DNA of 64,000 nt from an uncultured Pelagibacteraceae bacterium (GCA_902566785.1 CACFKI010000002.1:1-64000), one strand, 5' to 3'; counted from the first letter of the stretch, positions 10,612 to 20,472 are shown. Notes: a model not told the origin generated them from the letters alone. A program made the numbers and translations.

Positions 10612-11967
10612 ATGTCATTTGAAATTTTAATAATTGATGATAACTCGGATATAAGACTCATTCTTGATGAATTGATAACTGAGGCTGGATACAAAACAAG
10701 AATGGCTGCAAACTATAATCAGGCATTAACTGAAATAGATAAAAAACTTCCAGATGTTGCAATTATCGATGTTAAATTAGATAAGGGTGATAATGATGGA
10801 ATTGAACTTCTATTACATATAAAAAAAAAAAATAGTGATATACCTGTAATTATAATTTCTGGTCACGCGAATATAGATATGGCTATAAAATCATTAAAAT
10901 CTGGAGCTTTTGAATTTATCCAAAAACCTTTTGATAAAGATAGACTCCTTAATTTTATAAAAAGAGCTGTAGAAAATATTAATCTTAAACAAGAAAATTC
11001 AATTTTGAAAAATAAACTATTTCATACATTTGATATTATAGGTAAAAGTGAAAATATAACTTCAATTAAGGAGCAGATACAAAAAATATCTACTTCTGAA
11101 AGTAGAGTATTTATATCAGGTCCAACTGGTTCGGGTAAAGAATTAGTTGCAAGGAATATATATAGAAACTCCAAAAGAAAAGATGGTCCTTTTGTAATTT
11201 TAAATGGAGCACTATTAGATATTCATTCATATGAAAAAGAATTATTTGGAGAAGAAAAAAAAGATGGCTCTATTTCCTATGGCGCCCTAGAAAAATCAAC
11301 AGGTGGAGTATTATTAATAGATGAAATCACAGAAATACCTTTAGAGACACAATCTAAAATCCTAAGAATTCTAATTGATCAAAAATTTAAAAGAATTAAT
11401 GGAACGCATGATATTAAAGTAGACGTAAGAATATTATCCTCAACAAGCAAAGATATCAAAAATGAAATAAAAAATGGTAATTTTAGAGAAGATTTATTTC
11501 ATAGATTAAATGTTTTTAATATATCTTTATCTCCACTTATTAATAGGCTTCAGGACATACCTTTATTGGCAAACTATTTCATAGAAAACATATGCAAATA
11601 TAATAATATTAAAACTTTTAAAATTGAGAATAACAATTATTTATTGAGCTATTCTTGGCCTGGGAATGTTAGAGAATTAAGAAATTTAATTGAGAGAGTA
11701 GCCATATTATCCCAAGGCGGTGATCAAGATATAATCTTGAACATCATTAAGGAGTCTTTAACACAAAGTGAAAATGATAAATTCACTATCAATGAAACAC
11801 TTAATTTTCCATTAAGAGAGGCTAGAGAAAATTTTGAAAAGGAATATTTAATTAATCAGTTAAAAAAATTTGGAGGTAATATTTCTAAAACGGCCAAATT
11901 TGTGGGCATGGAAAGATCTGCACTTCATAGAAAACTTAAATTATTAGGTGTTAAAGACTTAAATTAA
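10612..11967 (+). CDS. ntrX: NtrX-type response regulator lacking the GAFTGA loop
   Basis: This 451-residue regulator has a receiver domain (phospho-acceptor Asp53, Lys105), an AAA+ domain (Walker A GPTGSGKE at 170-177, Walker B LLIDE at 234-238) and a C-terminal Fis-type helix-turn-helix (GGNISKTAKFVGMERSALHR). In sigma-54 activators a GAFTGA loop follows ELFG. Here ELFG (210-213) is followed by EEKKDGSISYGALEKSTGG, so the loop that contacts sigma-54 is missing. It therefore probably acts without sigma-54. It is cotranscribed with ntrY, and its stop overlaps the trkA start by one base. Confidence 0.93.
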   Translation: MSFEILIIDDNSDIRLILDELITEAGYKTRMAANYNQALTEIDKKLPDVAIIDVKLDKGDNDGIELLLHIKKKNSDIPVIIISGHANIDMAIKSLKSGAFEFIQKPFDKDRLLNFIKRAVENINLKQENSILKNKLFHTFDIIGKSENITSIKEQIQKISTSESRVFISGPTGSGKELVARNIYRNSKRKDGPFVILNGALLDIHSYEKELFGEEKKDGSISYGALEKSTGGVLLIDEITEIPLETQSKILRILIDQKFKRINGTHDIKVDVRILSSTSKDIKNEIKNGNFREDLFHRLNVFNISLSPLINRLQDIPLLANYFIENICKYNNIKTFKIENNNYLLSYSWPGNVRELRNLIERVAILSQGGDQDIILNIIKESLTQSENDKFTINETLNFPLREARENFEKEYLINQLKKFGGNISKTAKFVGMERSALHRKLKLLGVKDLN

Positions 11968-13340
11968 TGAATATAATTATTTGTGGAGCTGGTAGAGTTG
12001 GGTTTGCAATTGCTAAAAGTTTAACAGAGCAAGATCATTCAATAACTGTAATTGACCAGTCTAGTGAAGATATTCAAAAAATTAATGAGTCGCTTGATGT
12101 AAAAGCAATTGTAGGTAAAGCTACCCTTCCAACCATTCTAGAGAAAGCAAACACCTCTGAAGCTGACATGATAATTGCAGTAACAAGAAATGATGAAATT
12201 AATATGCTTATATGTCAAATAGCGTATTCAATCTTTAAAGTACCAAAAACTATTGCAAGAATAAGATCTCAAGATTACTTAGATCCAAAATTTTCAACAC
12301 TTTATAATAAAGAAAATTTGCCCATAGATGTAATTATTTCCCCTGAATTTGAAATAGCAAAATCAATACAAAGAAAATTGGAGTCACCTGGTTCATTAGA
12401 CAATGTTCCTTTTGCGGATAATAAAATTAGACTATTAGAAATTTTTATTGATAAAAACTGCCCAATTTCAAATACCAAACTTAATGATTTAACAAAAAAA
12501 TTTCCTAAATTAAATGCAAATATTCTAGGCGTAGTTAGAGATGAAAATTTTATTTTTTTAAAAAAAAATGATTTTATGAAATTTAATGATAAAGCATATG
12601 TAGTTATCAATGCTTCTCAAATGAATGAAACATTGAAAGCTTTTGGTCATAACGAAAAAATTTCTAGCAAAATATTAATCATTGGTGGCGGTAATATTGG
12701 TTTACATCTTGCAAAAAATATTGAAAAAACATTTGAGGATGCGAGATTGAAAATAATTGAAAAAAATAAAGAAAGAGCTGAATTCTTAGCAAATGAATTA
12801 AGTAATACAATTGTAATTAATGGCAATGGTTTAGATGAGGATATTTTAGCTGAAGTAAATTTAGAGGATGTAGAGACTGTTATTGCATTAACTAATGATG
12901 ACGAGGATAATTTAATGGTTAGTGTAATTGTTGAAAAATTTTCCAAGAATAAAAGAACTATGGCTTTGACAAATAAGCCTAACTATTCATTACTGCAATC
13001 ATCTTTAAAAATTGATGATTTAATTGATCCAAGAAAAACTACAGTTTCAAGTATTTTAAAACATATACATAAAGGTACAATTGAAAACGCTTACACAATA
13101 CTAAATGGTGATTATGAAGTTATTGAAGCAGAAATAATCGAAACCTCAGAATTAATTAATAAACAACTCAAAGAAAGTAATTTGCCTACAGAAATTAAAA
13201 TTGGTGCAATTTTAAGAGACGACCAAGTTATAATACCAAGATCTAATTTTATTTTTAAAAAAAATGATTCTGTAGTGTTACTAGCAAAAAAAGACCAATT
13301 GCAAACTGTGGAAAGTATGTTTAGTTTATCATCTATTTAA
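11967..13340 (+). CDS. trkA: Trk potassium uptake regulatory protein TrkA
   Basis: TrkA is the cytoplasmic NAD-binding gating subunit of the TrkH potassium channel. The 457 residues contain two RCK units. The first opens with the Rossmann motif IICGAGRVGFAIAKSL, and the second has ILIIGGGNIGLHLAKNI at about residues 232-248. Each is followed by a TrkA_C-like segment. It shares single-base overlaps with ntrX and trkH, so the kinase, regulator and transporter form one transcription unit. Confidence 0.95.
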   Translation: MNIIICGAGRVGFAIAKSLTEQDHSITVIDQSSEDIQKINESLDVKAIVGKATLPTILEKANTSEADMIIAVTRNDEINMLICQIAYSIFKVPKTIARIRSQDYLDPKFSTLYNKENLPIDVIISPEFEIAKSIQRKLESPGSLDNVPFADNKIRLLEIFIDKNCPISNTKLNDLTKKFPKLNANILGVVRDENFIFLKKNDFMKFNDKAYVVINASQMNETLKAFGHNEKISSKILIIGGGNIGLHLAKNIEKTFEDARLKIIEKNKERAEFLANELSNTIVINGNGLDEDILAEVNLEDVETVIALTNDDEDNLMVSVIVEKFSKNKRTMALTNKPNYSLLQSSLKIDDLIDPRKTTVSSILKHIHKGTIENAYTILNGDYEVIEAEIIETSELINKQLKESNLPTEIKIGAILRDDQVIIPRSNFIFKKNDSVVLLAKKDQLQTVESMFSLSSI

Positions 13341-14743
13341 TGAGTAAATTATTAACTAATTATCTTAGCTTTTTTTTTTTATTAATTTCTTTTTTTTCCT
13401 TAATTAATATTACCTATTGCTATTACTTTAATATTTACCTTAATATAGATACATATATTTACACTTTAATAATTTCATTAATTTTAGGATTTGGTCTTTT
13501 AAGTTTAAAAATTAAGATTTTAAAAATTAATATTTATCACAAGATAATAACTGTTATATCTGGCTACTTTTTAATACCATTAATAATATCTATTCCTTAT
13601 TACTTAAGCATTTATAATATCTCTTTTTTAAATTGCTATTTTGAAGCAATTTCAGGATTTACTTCAACCGGATTTAGTATTTTTGAAAATATCAAACATT
13701 TAGATGAAAGCTTAATATTGTGGAGATCCACATCTCAATGGATTGGGGGCATTTACTTCTTATTTGCGATTATATTGTTAATCGATATATTTGACGATAG
13801 AATTAAAAATTCATTAACTAACTTTATATCATTAAATAATCTAGAGTCGTTTAAACAGTATATTAAAATTTTCATTCTGTATTTTTGTTTGACAACATTT
13901 ATTTTTTTTTCATTAAATATTATTAATATTCGAACATTTGACTCTCTTAATTTGTCTATGACTATAATATCTTCAGGAGGTTTTTTACCATTCAATAATT
14001 TAGATATAATTTTAAATACAAATTTAAAACAAATAGTATTTTCCTTGTTAATGTTGTTTTCCTTTTTTAGTTTATTTTTAACTTACAATTTATTTTTTGT
14101 TAAAAAAAAGAATTTAAATTTTTTTGCAGAGGACATATATTTATTGATTTACTTAGGCTTAATATCAGTATTTTTTTTAATATTTCTTAACTTTGATTAT
14201 AATTTTTCATTAATTTTATTTTCAATAACGAGCAGTATATCAAATATAGGTATATCTTTATCAAGTGTATCAGGGAATTTATATATATTTTTTTTAATAT
14301 TAGTAATTATTGGTGGTTCATACTTTTCAACAAGTTCGGGTATAAGGTTTGTTAAGTTATTTGCATTATTAAAATTTTCTTTAAATGAAATCTTGTCCTA
14401 TACAAAACCAAACTATGTTTTTACTAATAAATTCCAATTATTCGATAGAAATGTTGAGTTAAAAGATATTCACAAATATTTTTTAACATTGATTACGTTT
14501 GTTATTTCTCTTTTTTTATTAACTATTCTATTAACATTTAGTGAATTAAACTTTGAAAACTCATTTAAAGTAGGAATCTTAACATTAATGAACACAACAA
14601 CCTCAGAAATGTACGGTTTAAGTGATTTAAATTTTCACGAATTAAATTTGTATACGAAGCTTATATTAATTCTTTTTATGGCTATAGGGAGATTTGAAAT
14701 AATTACTTTATTAATTATTATTAAAAAGTTTTTTTTTAGGTAA
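13340..14743 (+). CDS. trkH: Trk potassium uptake channel TrkH
   Basis: TrkH is the inner-membrane potassium-translocating subunit. The 467-residue protein is strongly hydrophobic, with about ten membrane segments. Filter-like loops are seen in EAISGFTSTGFSIF, a motif typical of the SKT superfamily (TTG/STG). Similar loops occur in TIISSGGFLPF, SNIGISLSSVSG and MNTTTSEMYG. It is coupled by one-base overlaps to trkA upstream and to the TPR gene downstream. Phenylalanine-rich, T-rich composition is expected for a membrane protein in an AT-rich genome. Confidence 0.93.
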   Translation: MSKLLTNYLSFFFLLISFFSLINITYCYYFNIYLNIDTYIYTLIISLILGFGLLSLKIKILKINIYHKIITVISGYFLIPLIISIPYYLSIYNISFLNCYFEAISGFTSTGFSIFENIKHLDESLILWRSTSQWIGGIYFLFAIILLIDIFDDRIKNSLTNFISLNNLESFKQYIKIFILYFCLTTFIFFSLNIINIRTFDSLNLSMTIISSGGFLPFNNLDIILNTNLKQIVFSLLMLFSFFSLFLTYNLFFVKKKNLNFFAEDIYLLIYLGLISVFFLIFLNFDYNFSLILFSITSSISNIGISLSSVSGNLYIFFLILVIIGGSYFSTSSGIRFVKLFALLKFSLNEILSYTKPNYVFTNKFQLFDRNVELKDIHKYFLTLITFVISLFLLTILLTFSELNFENSFKVGILTLMNTTTSEMYGLSDLNFHELNLYTKLILILFMAIGRFEIITLLIIIKKFFFR

Positions 14744-15978
14744 TGTCTGAAAAATTAAATTTAAATATAGAAATCGATGGTTTATTAAATAATTATAAAT
14801 CAAAAAATTTTAAAGAAGCGTTAGTTTATGCAAATAAACTTGCTAAATTGAAAATTAAAAATAAAGAAATAAATTTAGTTTGTGGTGAGTTATTTTTATT
14901 TTATAGATTATTTAAAAAAGCGTTATTTTCTCTTGCCTATTCTATTAAATTAGATCCAAATTTTTATATAGCTTATAAATTGTTAGGAATTACAGAATAC
15001 TCTCTGGGAAATTTTAATAAAGCATTAAAAATCTTTGAAAAGTCAAAAAAAATAAATAACCAGGATTCTGATTTATTTTTTAATATTGCAAAATGTTATG
15101 ACGATTTAGGACAATATGATCTATCAATTAAAAATTATTTAAAATCTTTACAACTAGAACCTAATAAGAAAGAATCTAAAATTAATTTAATCAAATCTTT
15201 AACTTTTTTTAAGCCTCAGTCTAATATAGATAATGAAATTATAAAACTTGATCAATCTTTATATAGTTTAAAGTTACCTTTTAGTTTTAAGAAAGTTTTA
15301 AGTAATGAAATTTTAAAAGATTATCTCAGTAAAAATTTCAACATGATAGATAAAAATTATTACAAAATTACTTTTGATTTTACACAAATTTTTAGAAATA
15401 ATTTGAAACCTCTGGATTGTCCAAGATACCACACTGCTTTCAATACATATAATATAATTCCAAAAAATTGTTTTAGTTGTTTTAAGGTACAAGTCGATAC
15501 TTTTACGGTTGTAGATCTTATTAAATTACATTTCCTTTTCGATAACATAACATTTGTTAAAAATATAAAAAAATGCATGGTTGAAAAAAGGAAAAATATA
15601 GATGGTAGCTATAAGGGTTTTATATATTGTAAATCGGTTGACGAAGCAAAGAATTTAAAAGATAAAATTAATGTATTAATTAATTCATCATTAAATATAG
15701 ATCATAGGATAATAGTAAAAAGAGGTTGCTCTGAATTTGCTAGTTCATATCCCAACTACAAAGTTATAGATACAAAATCAAAATCTTTTTTAAATTATAA
15801 AGATGAGTGGTTTGAAAAAGAAAAAATTGTTAACGAATTTTACCCTAAAAATATATCTAAAGAGTTGAATCCACATGAAACTCTAAAGGGTAATTCCTTA
15901 AATGATATGATTATAATTAAAAACTGGATTGATTATGCCCAATCTATAAATGACCTTAGTTATAAAAAATTAATTTAA
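14743..15978 (+). CDS. TPR-repeat protein with unrecognised Cys-containing C-terminal domain
   Basis: I do not recognise this 411-residue protein as a whole. Residues about 10-165 form tetratricopeptide repeats, for example FYIAYKLLGITEYSLGNFNK and DLFFNIAKCYDDLGQYDLSI. The rest resembles no family I know. It has LDCPRYHTAF and NCFSCFKVQV around residues 225-250. KCMVEKRKN follows near 275, then GSYKGFIYCKSVDEAKNL, and KRGCSEFASSYPNYK near 330. The conserved-looking Cys and His could be metal ligands or redox residues. No signal peptide or membrane segment is seen. The start overlaps the trkH stop by one base, so it belongs to the ntrYX-trkAH operon, where many relatives instead have hfq. Confidence 0.8.
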   Translation: MSEKLNLNIEIDGLLNNYKSKNFKEALVYANKLAKLKIKNKEINLVCGELFLFYRLFKKALFSLAYSIKLDPNFYIAYKLLGITEYSLGNFNKALKIFEKSKKINNQDSDLFFNIAKCYDDLGQYDLSIKNYLKSLQLEPNKKESKINLIKSLTFFKPQSNIDNEIIKLDQSLYSLKLPFSFKKVLSNEILKDYLSKNFNMIDKNYYKITFDFTQIFRNNLKPLDCPRYHTAFNTYNIIPKNCFSCFKVQVDTFTVVDLIKLHFLFDNITFVKNIKKCMVEKRKNIDGSYKGFIYCKSVDEAKNLKDKINVLINSSLNIDHRIIVKRGCSEFASSYPNYKVIDTKSKSFLNYKDEWFEKEKIVNEFYPKNISKELNPHETLKGNSLNDMIIIKNWIDYAQSINDLSYKKLI

Positions 15979-16029
15979 ATTTCTTTAATTATTGCTTATT
16001 TGTTGTATTAATTATACTAAAATTCTAAT

Positions 16030-16106
16030 GCGCCCTTAGCTCAGCTGGATAGAGCAACGGTTTTCTAAACCGTGGGTCGGAGGTTCGAATCCTTCAGGGC
16101 GCGCCA
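16030..16106 (+). tRNA. tRNA-Arg (anticodon TCT)
   Basis: A full 77-base cloverleaf can be drawn. The acceptor stem GCGCCCT pairs with AGGGCGC, and the D-arm contains AGCTCAGCTGGATAGAGC. The anticodon stem ACGGT/ACCGT carries the loop TTTCTAA with TCT at 16064-16066, and the T-arm contains GGTTCGAATCC. The 3' CCA is encoded at 16104-16106. It reads AGA, the dominant arginine codon in this AT-rich genome. Confidence 0.96.
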
Positions 16107-16169
16107 TAAATACCCAAAATAAAGATATTTTTACCATTGCTGATGCACTAACTTTCTGCTTTACTTAAG

Positions 16170-16194
16170 ATATTCAAAAATGAATTTTGAATAT
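16170..16194. repeat. 10-bp perfect inverted repeat in the aapJ leader
   Basis: ATATTCAAAA at 16170-16179 and TTTTGAATAT at 16185-16194 are exact reverse complements with a 5-base spacer. They lie about 38 bases upstream of the aapJ start codon. No T-tract follows, so this is not a terminator. It could be a regulator's operator or an mRNA 5' hairpin; I cannot tell which from the sequence alone. Confidence 0.6.
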
Positions 16195-16231
16195 TTGTTA
16201 ACAAATAAATAACTAAAAGAGGAAGAAAAAA

Positions 16232-17272
16232 ATGTTTAAACTTATAAAACAATTGACTTCTTTTGTTGCTATGGTTGCTATGTTGTTTGTATTCACAACA
16301 GAAACAATGGCTGCTAAGAAATCAAAAACTCTAAAAAACACTCAGAAAAAAGGTTTCGTAAGGTGTGGTGTTTCTCAAGGTCTTCCAGGATTTTCTAATG
16401 CTGATGCAGCGGGAAATTGGACTGGTGTTGACGTTGATGTATGTAGAGCTGTTGCTGCTGCAGTACTTGGTGATGCAAATAAAGTTAAATTCACACCATT
16501 AAGTGCTAAAGAAAGATTTACTGCTCTTACATCAGGAGAAATAGATATCTTATCAAGAAACACTACATGGACACTTTCTAGAGACGCTGATATAGGGCTT
16601 ACATTTGTTGGTGTAAACTTCTATGACGGTCAAGGTTTCATGGTTAGAAAAAGTTCTGGTATAACTTCAACAAGCCAATTCAAAGATGGAATTTCAGCTT
16701 GTACTAACTTAGGTACAACTACTGAATTAAATATGAGAGACTTCTTTAATTCTAAAGGAATTTCTTATACTCCAGTAACTTTTGAAAAAGCTGACGAAGT
16801 TGTAGCTGCATATGATGCTGGTAGATGTGATACATACACTACAGATAAATCTGGTTTAGCTGCACAAAGAATTAAGTTAAGCTCTCCAGACGATCACATA
16901 GTTTTACCTGAGACGATCTCAAAAGAACCTTTAGGTCCTGTTGTACGTCAAGGTGATGCAGTATGGGAAGATATCGTTAGATGGTCTTTAAATACTATGA
17001 TCGAAGCTGAAGAATATGGTATTACTTCTTCTAATGCTGACTCAATGAAAACTTCTGATAACCCAGCAATCAAAAGATTAGTTGGTGCTGAAGGTGAAAT
17101 GGGTGCTGCATTCGGTTTAGATAACGAGTGGAACTTAAGAATTATCAAGCAAGTTGGAAATTATGGTGAAAGTTATAAGAGAAATATAGCTGACACTGGT
17201 ATTTTACCAGATAGAGGTCCAAATGAATTATGGACTAAAGGTGGTATTTTATACGTTCCACCATCAAGATAA
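16232..17272 (+). CDS. aapJ: general L-amino-acid ABC transporter, periplasmic binding protein
   Basis: This is the solute receptor of an Aap-type transporter, which takes up a wide range of L-amino acids. The 346-residue protein has a Sec signal peptide ending near AAK at about residue 29. The body is a family 3 solute-binding protein, with typical stretches FVRCGVSQGLPGFSNADAAG, GVDVDVCRAVAAAVLGD, ALTSGEIDILSRNTTWTLSRD and GRCDTYTTDKSGLAAQR. An AGAGGAAG-type ribosome site precedes the start. A strong terminator follows, so the receptor is probably made in excess over the permeases. Confidence 0.95.
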   Translation: MFKLIKQLTSFVAMVAMLFVFTTETMAAKKSKTLKNTQKKGFVRCGVSQGLPGFSNADAAGNWTGVDVDVCRAVAAAVLGDANKVKFTPLSAKERFTALTSGEIDILSRNTTWTLSRDADIGLTFVGVNFYDGQGFMVRKSSGITSTSQFKDGISACTNLGTTTELNMRDFFNSKGISYTPVTFEKADEVVAAYDAGRCDTYTTDKSGLAAQRIKLSSPDDHIVLPETISKEPLGPVVRQGDAVWEDIVRWSLNTMIEAEEYGITSSNADSMKTSDNPAIKRLVGAEGEMGAAFGLDNEWNLRIIKQVGNYGESYKRNIADTGILPDRGPNELWTKGGILYVPPSR

Positions 17273-17290
17273 TTTAAGTTAATAATTATT

Positions 17291-17323
17291 AAAAAGGGCT
17301 AGATTTATCTAGCCCTTTTTTTT
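17291..17323 (+). terminator. intrinsic terminator between aapJ and aapQ
   Basis: AAAAAGGGCTAGAT and ATCTAGCCCTTTTT form a perfect hairpin with a minimal loop, followed directly by a run of T. It lies 18 bases after the aapJ stop and before aapQ on the same strand. It probably ends most aapJ transcripts and lets a fraction read through into the permease and ATPase genes. Confidence 0.9.
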
Positions 17324-17336
17324 AATATCACATTTA

Positions 17337-18488
17337 ATGAACAACAAATTTAAAAGATTAATTCCACAATTTTTAACCCTTTTATTAGTCGTATTAATAT
17401 TTGGTTTTTTTACCTTAAATGCCCAAGTCAATATGGACAATAGAGGTATTGATTTTGGATTTGGTTTTTTAAAACAAGAGGCGTCTTTTGACATACAGTT
17501 TAGTCTTGTAGAATACGATGGTTTAGATCCTTATTGGTGGGCATATGTTGCTGCATTATTAAATACTTTGTTGGTAGCAGTTTTAGGGATTATATTTTGT
17601 ACCATCATTGGTGTGATTGTAGGTGTTGCCCGTTTATCTTCAAATTACTTGATCAGAAACACAGCAGCATGGTATGTTGAATTTTTTAGAAATATTCCTT
17701 TATTATTGCAAATATTTTTTTGGTATTATGCAGCATTAAGAGCCTTACCTTTACCCCAAGACGCAGAACCATTGTTAGGTGTTTCTTATCTAACAATAAA
17801 AGGTTTTTACATACCTGCAATGATTTGGGAAAATTTAAATATTTTTTTATATTCTATAGTATTAGCAATTATCGGAATTATAATTGTTAGAACTTACGCA
17901 AGAAAATTACAAGAAAATGAAGGTAAACAATTACCTGTATTTTATATATCTTTAGGTTTAATTGTAATATTGCCTCTTCTATCGTTTTTAGTAGGTGGCG
18001 TTTCTCTTGATTTTGAAATACCAGTCATTAAGCAATTATCTATTACATCTTTTACATATGAAGGAGGTGTTGGTCTTCCACCAGAACTTATAGCTCTTAC
18101 TCTAGCTTTATCTCTTTATACAGCAACTTTCATAGCTGAATGTGTAAGAGCAGGAATTCAAGGTGTAGGAAAAGGACAAAAAGAAGCTGCTGCTTCAATA
18201 GGATTAAATCCAAATCAAATTTTAAAATTAGTAGTAATGCCTCAAGCTTTAAGAATTATAATTCCACCAACAACAAACCAATATTTAAATTTAACTAAAA
18301 ATTCGTCTTTGGCTGCTGCGATAGCTTATCCAGATTTAGTACTTGTGTTTGCTGGTACAGCATTGATGCAAACTGGTAAAGCTATAGAAATTGTATCTAT
18401 AACTATGCTTACTTATTTATCATTAAGTTTAGCGATAGCTGCTTTAATGAATTGGTATAATAAAAAAATTGAAATTAAGGAAAAATAA
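17337..18488 (+). CDS. aapQ: general L-amino-acid ABC transporter permease AapQ
   Basis: AapQ is one of the two inner-membrane permeases of the Aap transporter. The 383-residue protein has multiple membrane segments. The HisM-type motif YVEFFRNIPLLLQIFFWYY lies at about residues 112-130, and the EAA loop GQKEAAASIGLNPNQIL near residues 280-296. The large insert between membrane segments is typical of AapQ rather than of simple HisQ/M proteins. The stop shares bases with the aapM start, so the two are translationally coupled. Confidence 0.94.
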   Translation: MNNKFKRLIPQFLTLLLVVLIFGFFTLNAQVNMDNRGIDFGFGFLKQEASFDIQFSLVEYDGLDPYWWAYVAALLNTLLVAVLGIIFCTIIGVIVGVARLSSNYLIRNTAAWYVEFFRNIPLLLQIFFWYYAALRALPLPQDAEPLLGVSYLTIKGFYIPAMIWENLNIFLYSIVLAIIGIIIVRTYARKLQENEGKQLPVFYISLGLIVILPLLSFLVGGVSLDFEIPVIKQLSITSFTYEGGVGLPPELIALTLALSLYTATFIAECVRAGIQGVGKGQKEAAASIGLNPNQILKLVVMPQALRIIIPPTTNQYLNLTKNSSLAAAIAYPDLVLVFAGTALMQTGKAIEIVSITMLTYLSLSLAIAALMNWYNKKIEIKEK

Positions 18489-19735
18489 TGATTAGTAAAA
18501 ATTTTACTACAAACTTGTATCTAGGGTCATTTTTAATATTAATCAGTTTGATTGATGTTACCTTAAATTCATTTTTTAAATTAAACTTTACTAATTTTTT
18601 ACCTGGATCGATAAGTTTTTTCTTACCTTTAATTTTAGGTACAATAGGCCTTTATTTAATAAGAAGTGATTATACGGGTTTAAAACAATTAGATATTTTA
18701 AATAAAAATGTAAACACGTCTAATTTTAATGCAGTTTTAACTCTTTTAATTATCTTTTTAATTATAAAAGCAATACCTCCATCAATGAGCTGGATGATAT
18801 TAGATGCCAATATTTCTGGTGATAGCAGAGAAGCTTGTACAGGTACAGGTGCTTGTTGGACATATATCAAAGTTTGGTTCAAAAGATTCATGTATGGAAT
18901 GTATCCAAATGAATTGCACTGGAGAATAAATGCAGCGTTCATATTAGTAATTGTTCTTGGAATGGCTGGTTTACTTGCTACAGAAAAGTTAAAAAAATAT
19001 TTGGCTCTGTATTATGTAATAATTTATCCAATTATTGCTTTTTTAATTATATATTATTTAATATCAGGCGGAGCTTTTGGATTAGAGTGGGTAGAAACAG
19101 GAGCTTGGGGAGGTCTTTCATTAACATTTATAGTATCTTTCTTTTGTTTAATTTTCTGTTTTCCGTTAGGAATGATTTTCGCACTTGGAAGAAGATCAAG
19201 TTTACCTACTGTAAGATATATCTCAATTGGTTACATTGAGTTTTGGAGAGGTGTACCATTGATAACAGTTCTATTTATGTCATCAGTAATGTTTCCCATG
19301 TTTTTACCAGAAGATTTTTTTATGGATAAATTGGTTAGAGTAATAATAGCAATTACTTTATTTGAAGCTGCTTATTGCGCTGAGGTTATAAGAGGTGGTT
19401 TACAAGCTTTACCAAGAGGTCAATACGATGCTGCTAAATCATTAGGAATGGGATATTGGAAAATGCATATATTTGTTATTTTACCTCAAGCATTGAAATT
19501 AGTTATACCAGGTATTGCAAATACATTTTTAGCTCTAGTTAAAGATACACCATTAATTTTTGTTGTGGGACTGGCCGAAATAGCAGGAATGTTAGCATTA
19601 GCAAAAACTAACCCAGAATGGCTAGGTTTTGCAATGGAAGGATATATTTTTGCTTCTATAATTTTCTGGATAATTTGTTATGCTATGAGTAAATATAGTT
19701 ATAATTTAGAAGCTAAATATAAAACAGAAAGATAA
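18488..19735 (+). CDS. aapM: general L-amino-acid ABC transporter permease AapM
   Basis: AapM is the second permease of the same transporter. The 415 residues have an N-terminal set of membrane segments and an extracytoplasmic loop with paired cysteines ([11 protein letters not shown]). The conserved permease domain contains [15 protein letters not shown] and the EAA loop [17 protein letters not shown], which docks the ATPase. It follows aapQ with a one-base overlap and precedes aapP by 2 bases. Confidence 0.94.
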   Translation: MISKNFTTNLYLGSFLILISLIDVTLNSFFKLNFTNFLPGSISFFLPLILGTIGLYLIRSDYTGLKQLDILNKNVNTSNFNAVLTLLIIFLIIKAIPPSMSWMILDANISGDSREACTGTGACWTYIKVWFKRFMYGMYPNELHWRINAAFILVIVLGMAGLLATEKLKKYLALYYVIIYPIIAFLIIYYLISGGAFGLEWVETGAWGGLSLTFIVSFFCLIFCFPLGMIFALGRRSSLPTVRYISIGYIEFWRGVPLITVLFMSSVMFPMFLPEDFFMDKLVRVIIAITLFEAAYCAEVIRGGLQALPRGQYDAAKSLGMGYWKMHIFVILPQALKLVIPGIANTFLALVKDTPLIFVVGLAEIAGMLALAKTNPEWLGFAMEGYIFASIIFWIICYAMSKYSYNLEAKYKTER

Positions 19736-19737
19736 AA

Positions 19738-20472
19738 ATGTCCCAACCTATAATAAAAATAGATAATATGAATAAGTGGTTTGGAGATTTCCAGGTTTTA
19801 AAAGATATTAATCTTGAAGTAGAAAAAAATAAAAAAATTGTTGTTTGCGGACCTTCAGGATCTGGAAAATCAACCTTAATAAGATGTATTAATAGATTAG
19901 AAGAACATCAAAAAGGGACAATTGTTGTTGATGGAAACGAATTATCAGAAAATACCAAAAATATTGAAGCTATAAGAGCTGAAGTTGGAATGGTTTTTCA
20001 ACAATTCAATTTATTTCCTCATTTATCAATTTTAGATAACTGTACTTTAGCTCCAATATGGGTAAAAAAAATGCCAAAGAAAAAAGCAGAGGAGTTAGCT
20101 CTAGATCAACTAAAAAAAGTTCAAATAGACGACCAAGCACATAAATTTCCTGGTCAATTATCTGGTGGTCAACAACAAAGATGTGCAATTGCAAGAGCTT
20201 TATGTATGGAACCTAAAATTATGTTGTTTGATGAACCGACTTCAGCATTAGATCCTGAAATGATTAAAGAAGTATTAGATGCAATGGTTACTCTAGCAAA
20301 AGCTGGAATGACAATGATAGTTGTTACTCATGAAATGGGCTTTGCTAAAGAAGTAGCAGATGAAGTAATTTTTATGGATGAGGGAATGATAGTAGAAAGA
20401 GCTGAAACTAAGGAATTCTTTGCAAACCCAAAAAGTGACAGAACTAAACTATTTTTAAGCCAAATACTTTAG
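19738..20472 (+). CDS. aapP: general L-amino-acid ABC transporter ATPase AapP
   Basis: AapP hydrolyses ATP to drive amino-acid import. The 244-residue protein is a complete ABC ATPase of the GlnQ/HisP type. It has Walker [10 protein letters not shown] at about residues 39-47, the Q-loop in [11 protein letters not shown], the signature LSGGQQQR, Walker [13 protein letters not shown], and the switch histidine in [11 protein letters not shown]. It ends the aapJQMP set. Amino-acid uptake of this kind is a major carbon and nitrogen route in SAR11 cells. Confidence 0.96.
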   Translation: MSQPIIKIDNMNKWFGDFQVLKDINLEVEKNKKIVVCGPSGSGKSTLIRCINRLEEHQKGTIVVDGNELSENTKNIEAIRAEVGMVFQQFNLFPHLSILDNCTLAPIWVKKMPKKKAEELALDQLKKVQIDDQAHKFPGQLSGGQQQRCAIARALCMEPKIMLFDEPTSALDPEMIKEVLDAMVTLAKAGMTMIVVTHEMGFAKEVADEVIFMDEGMIVERAETKEFFANPKSDRTKLFLSQIL

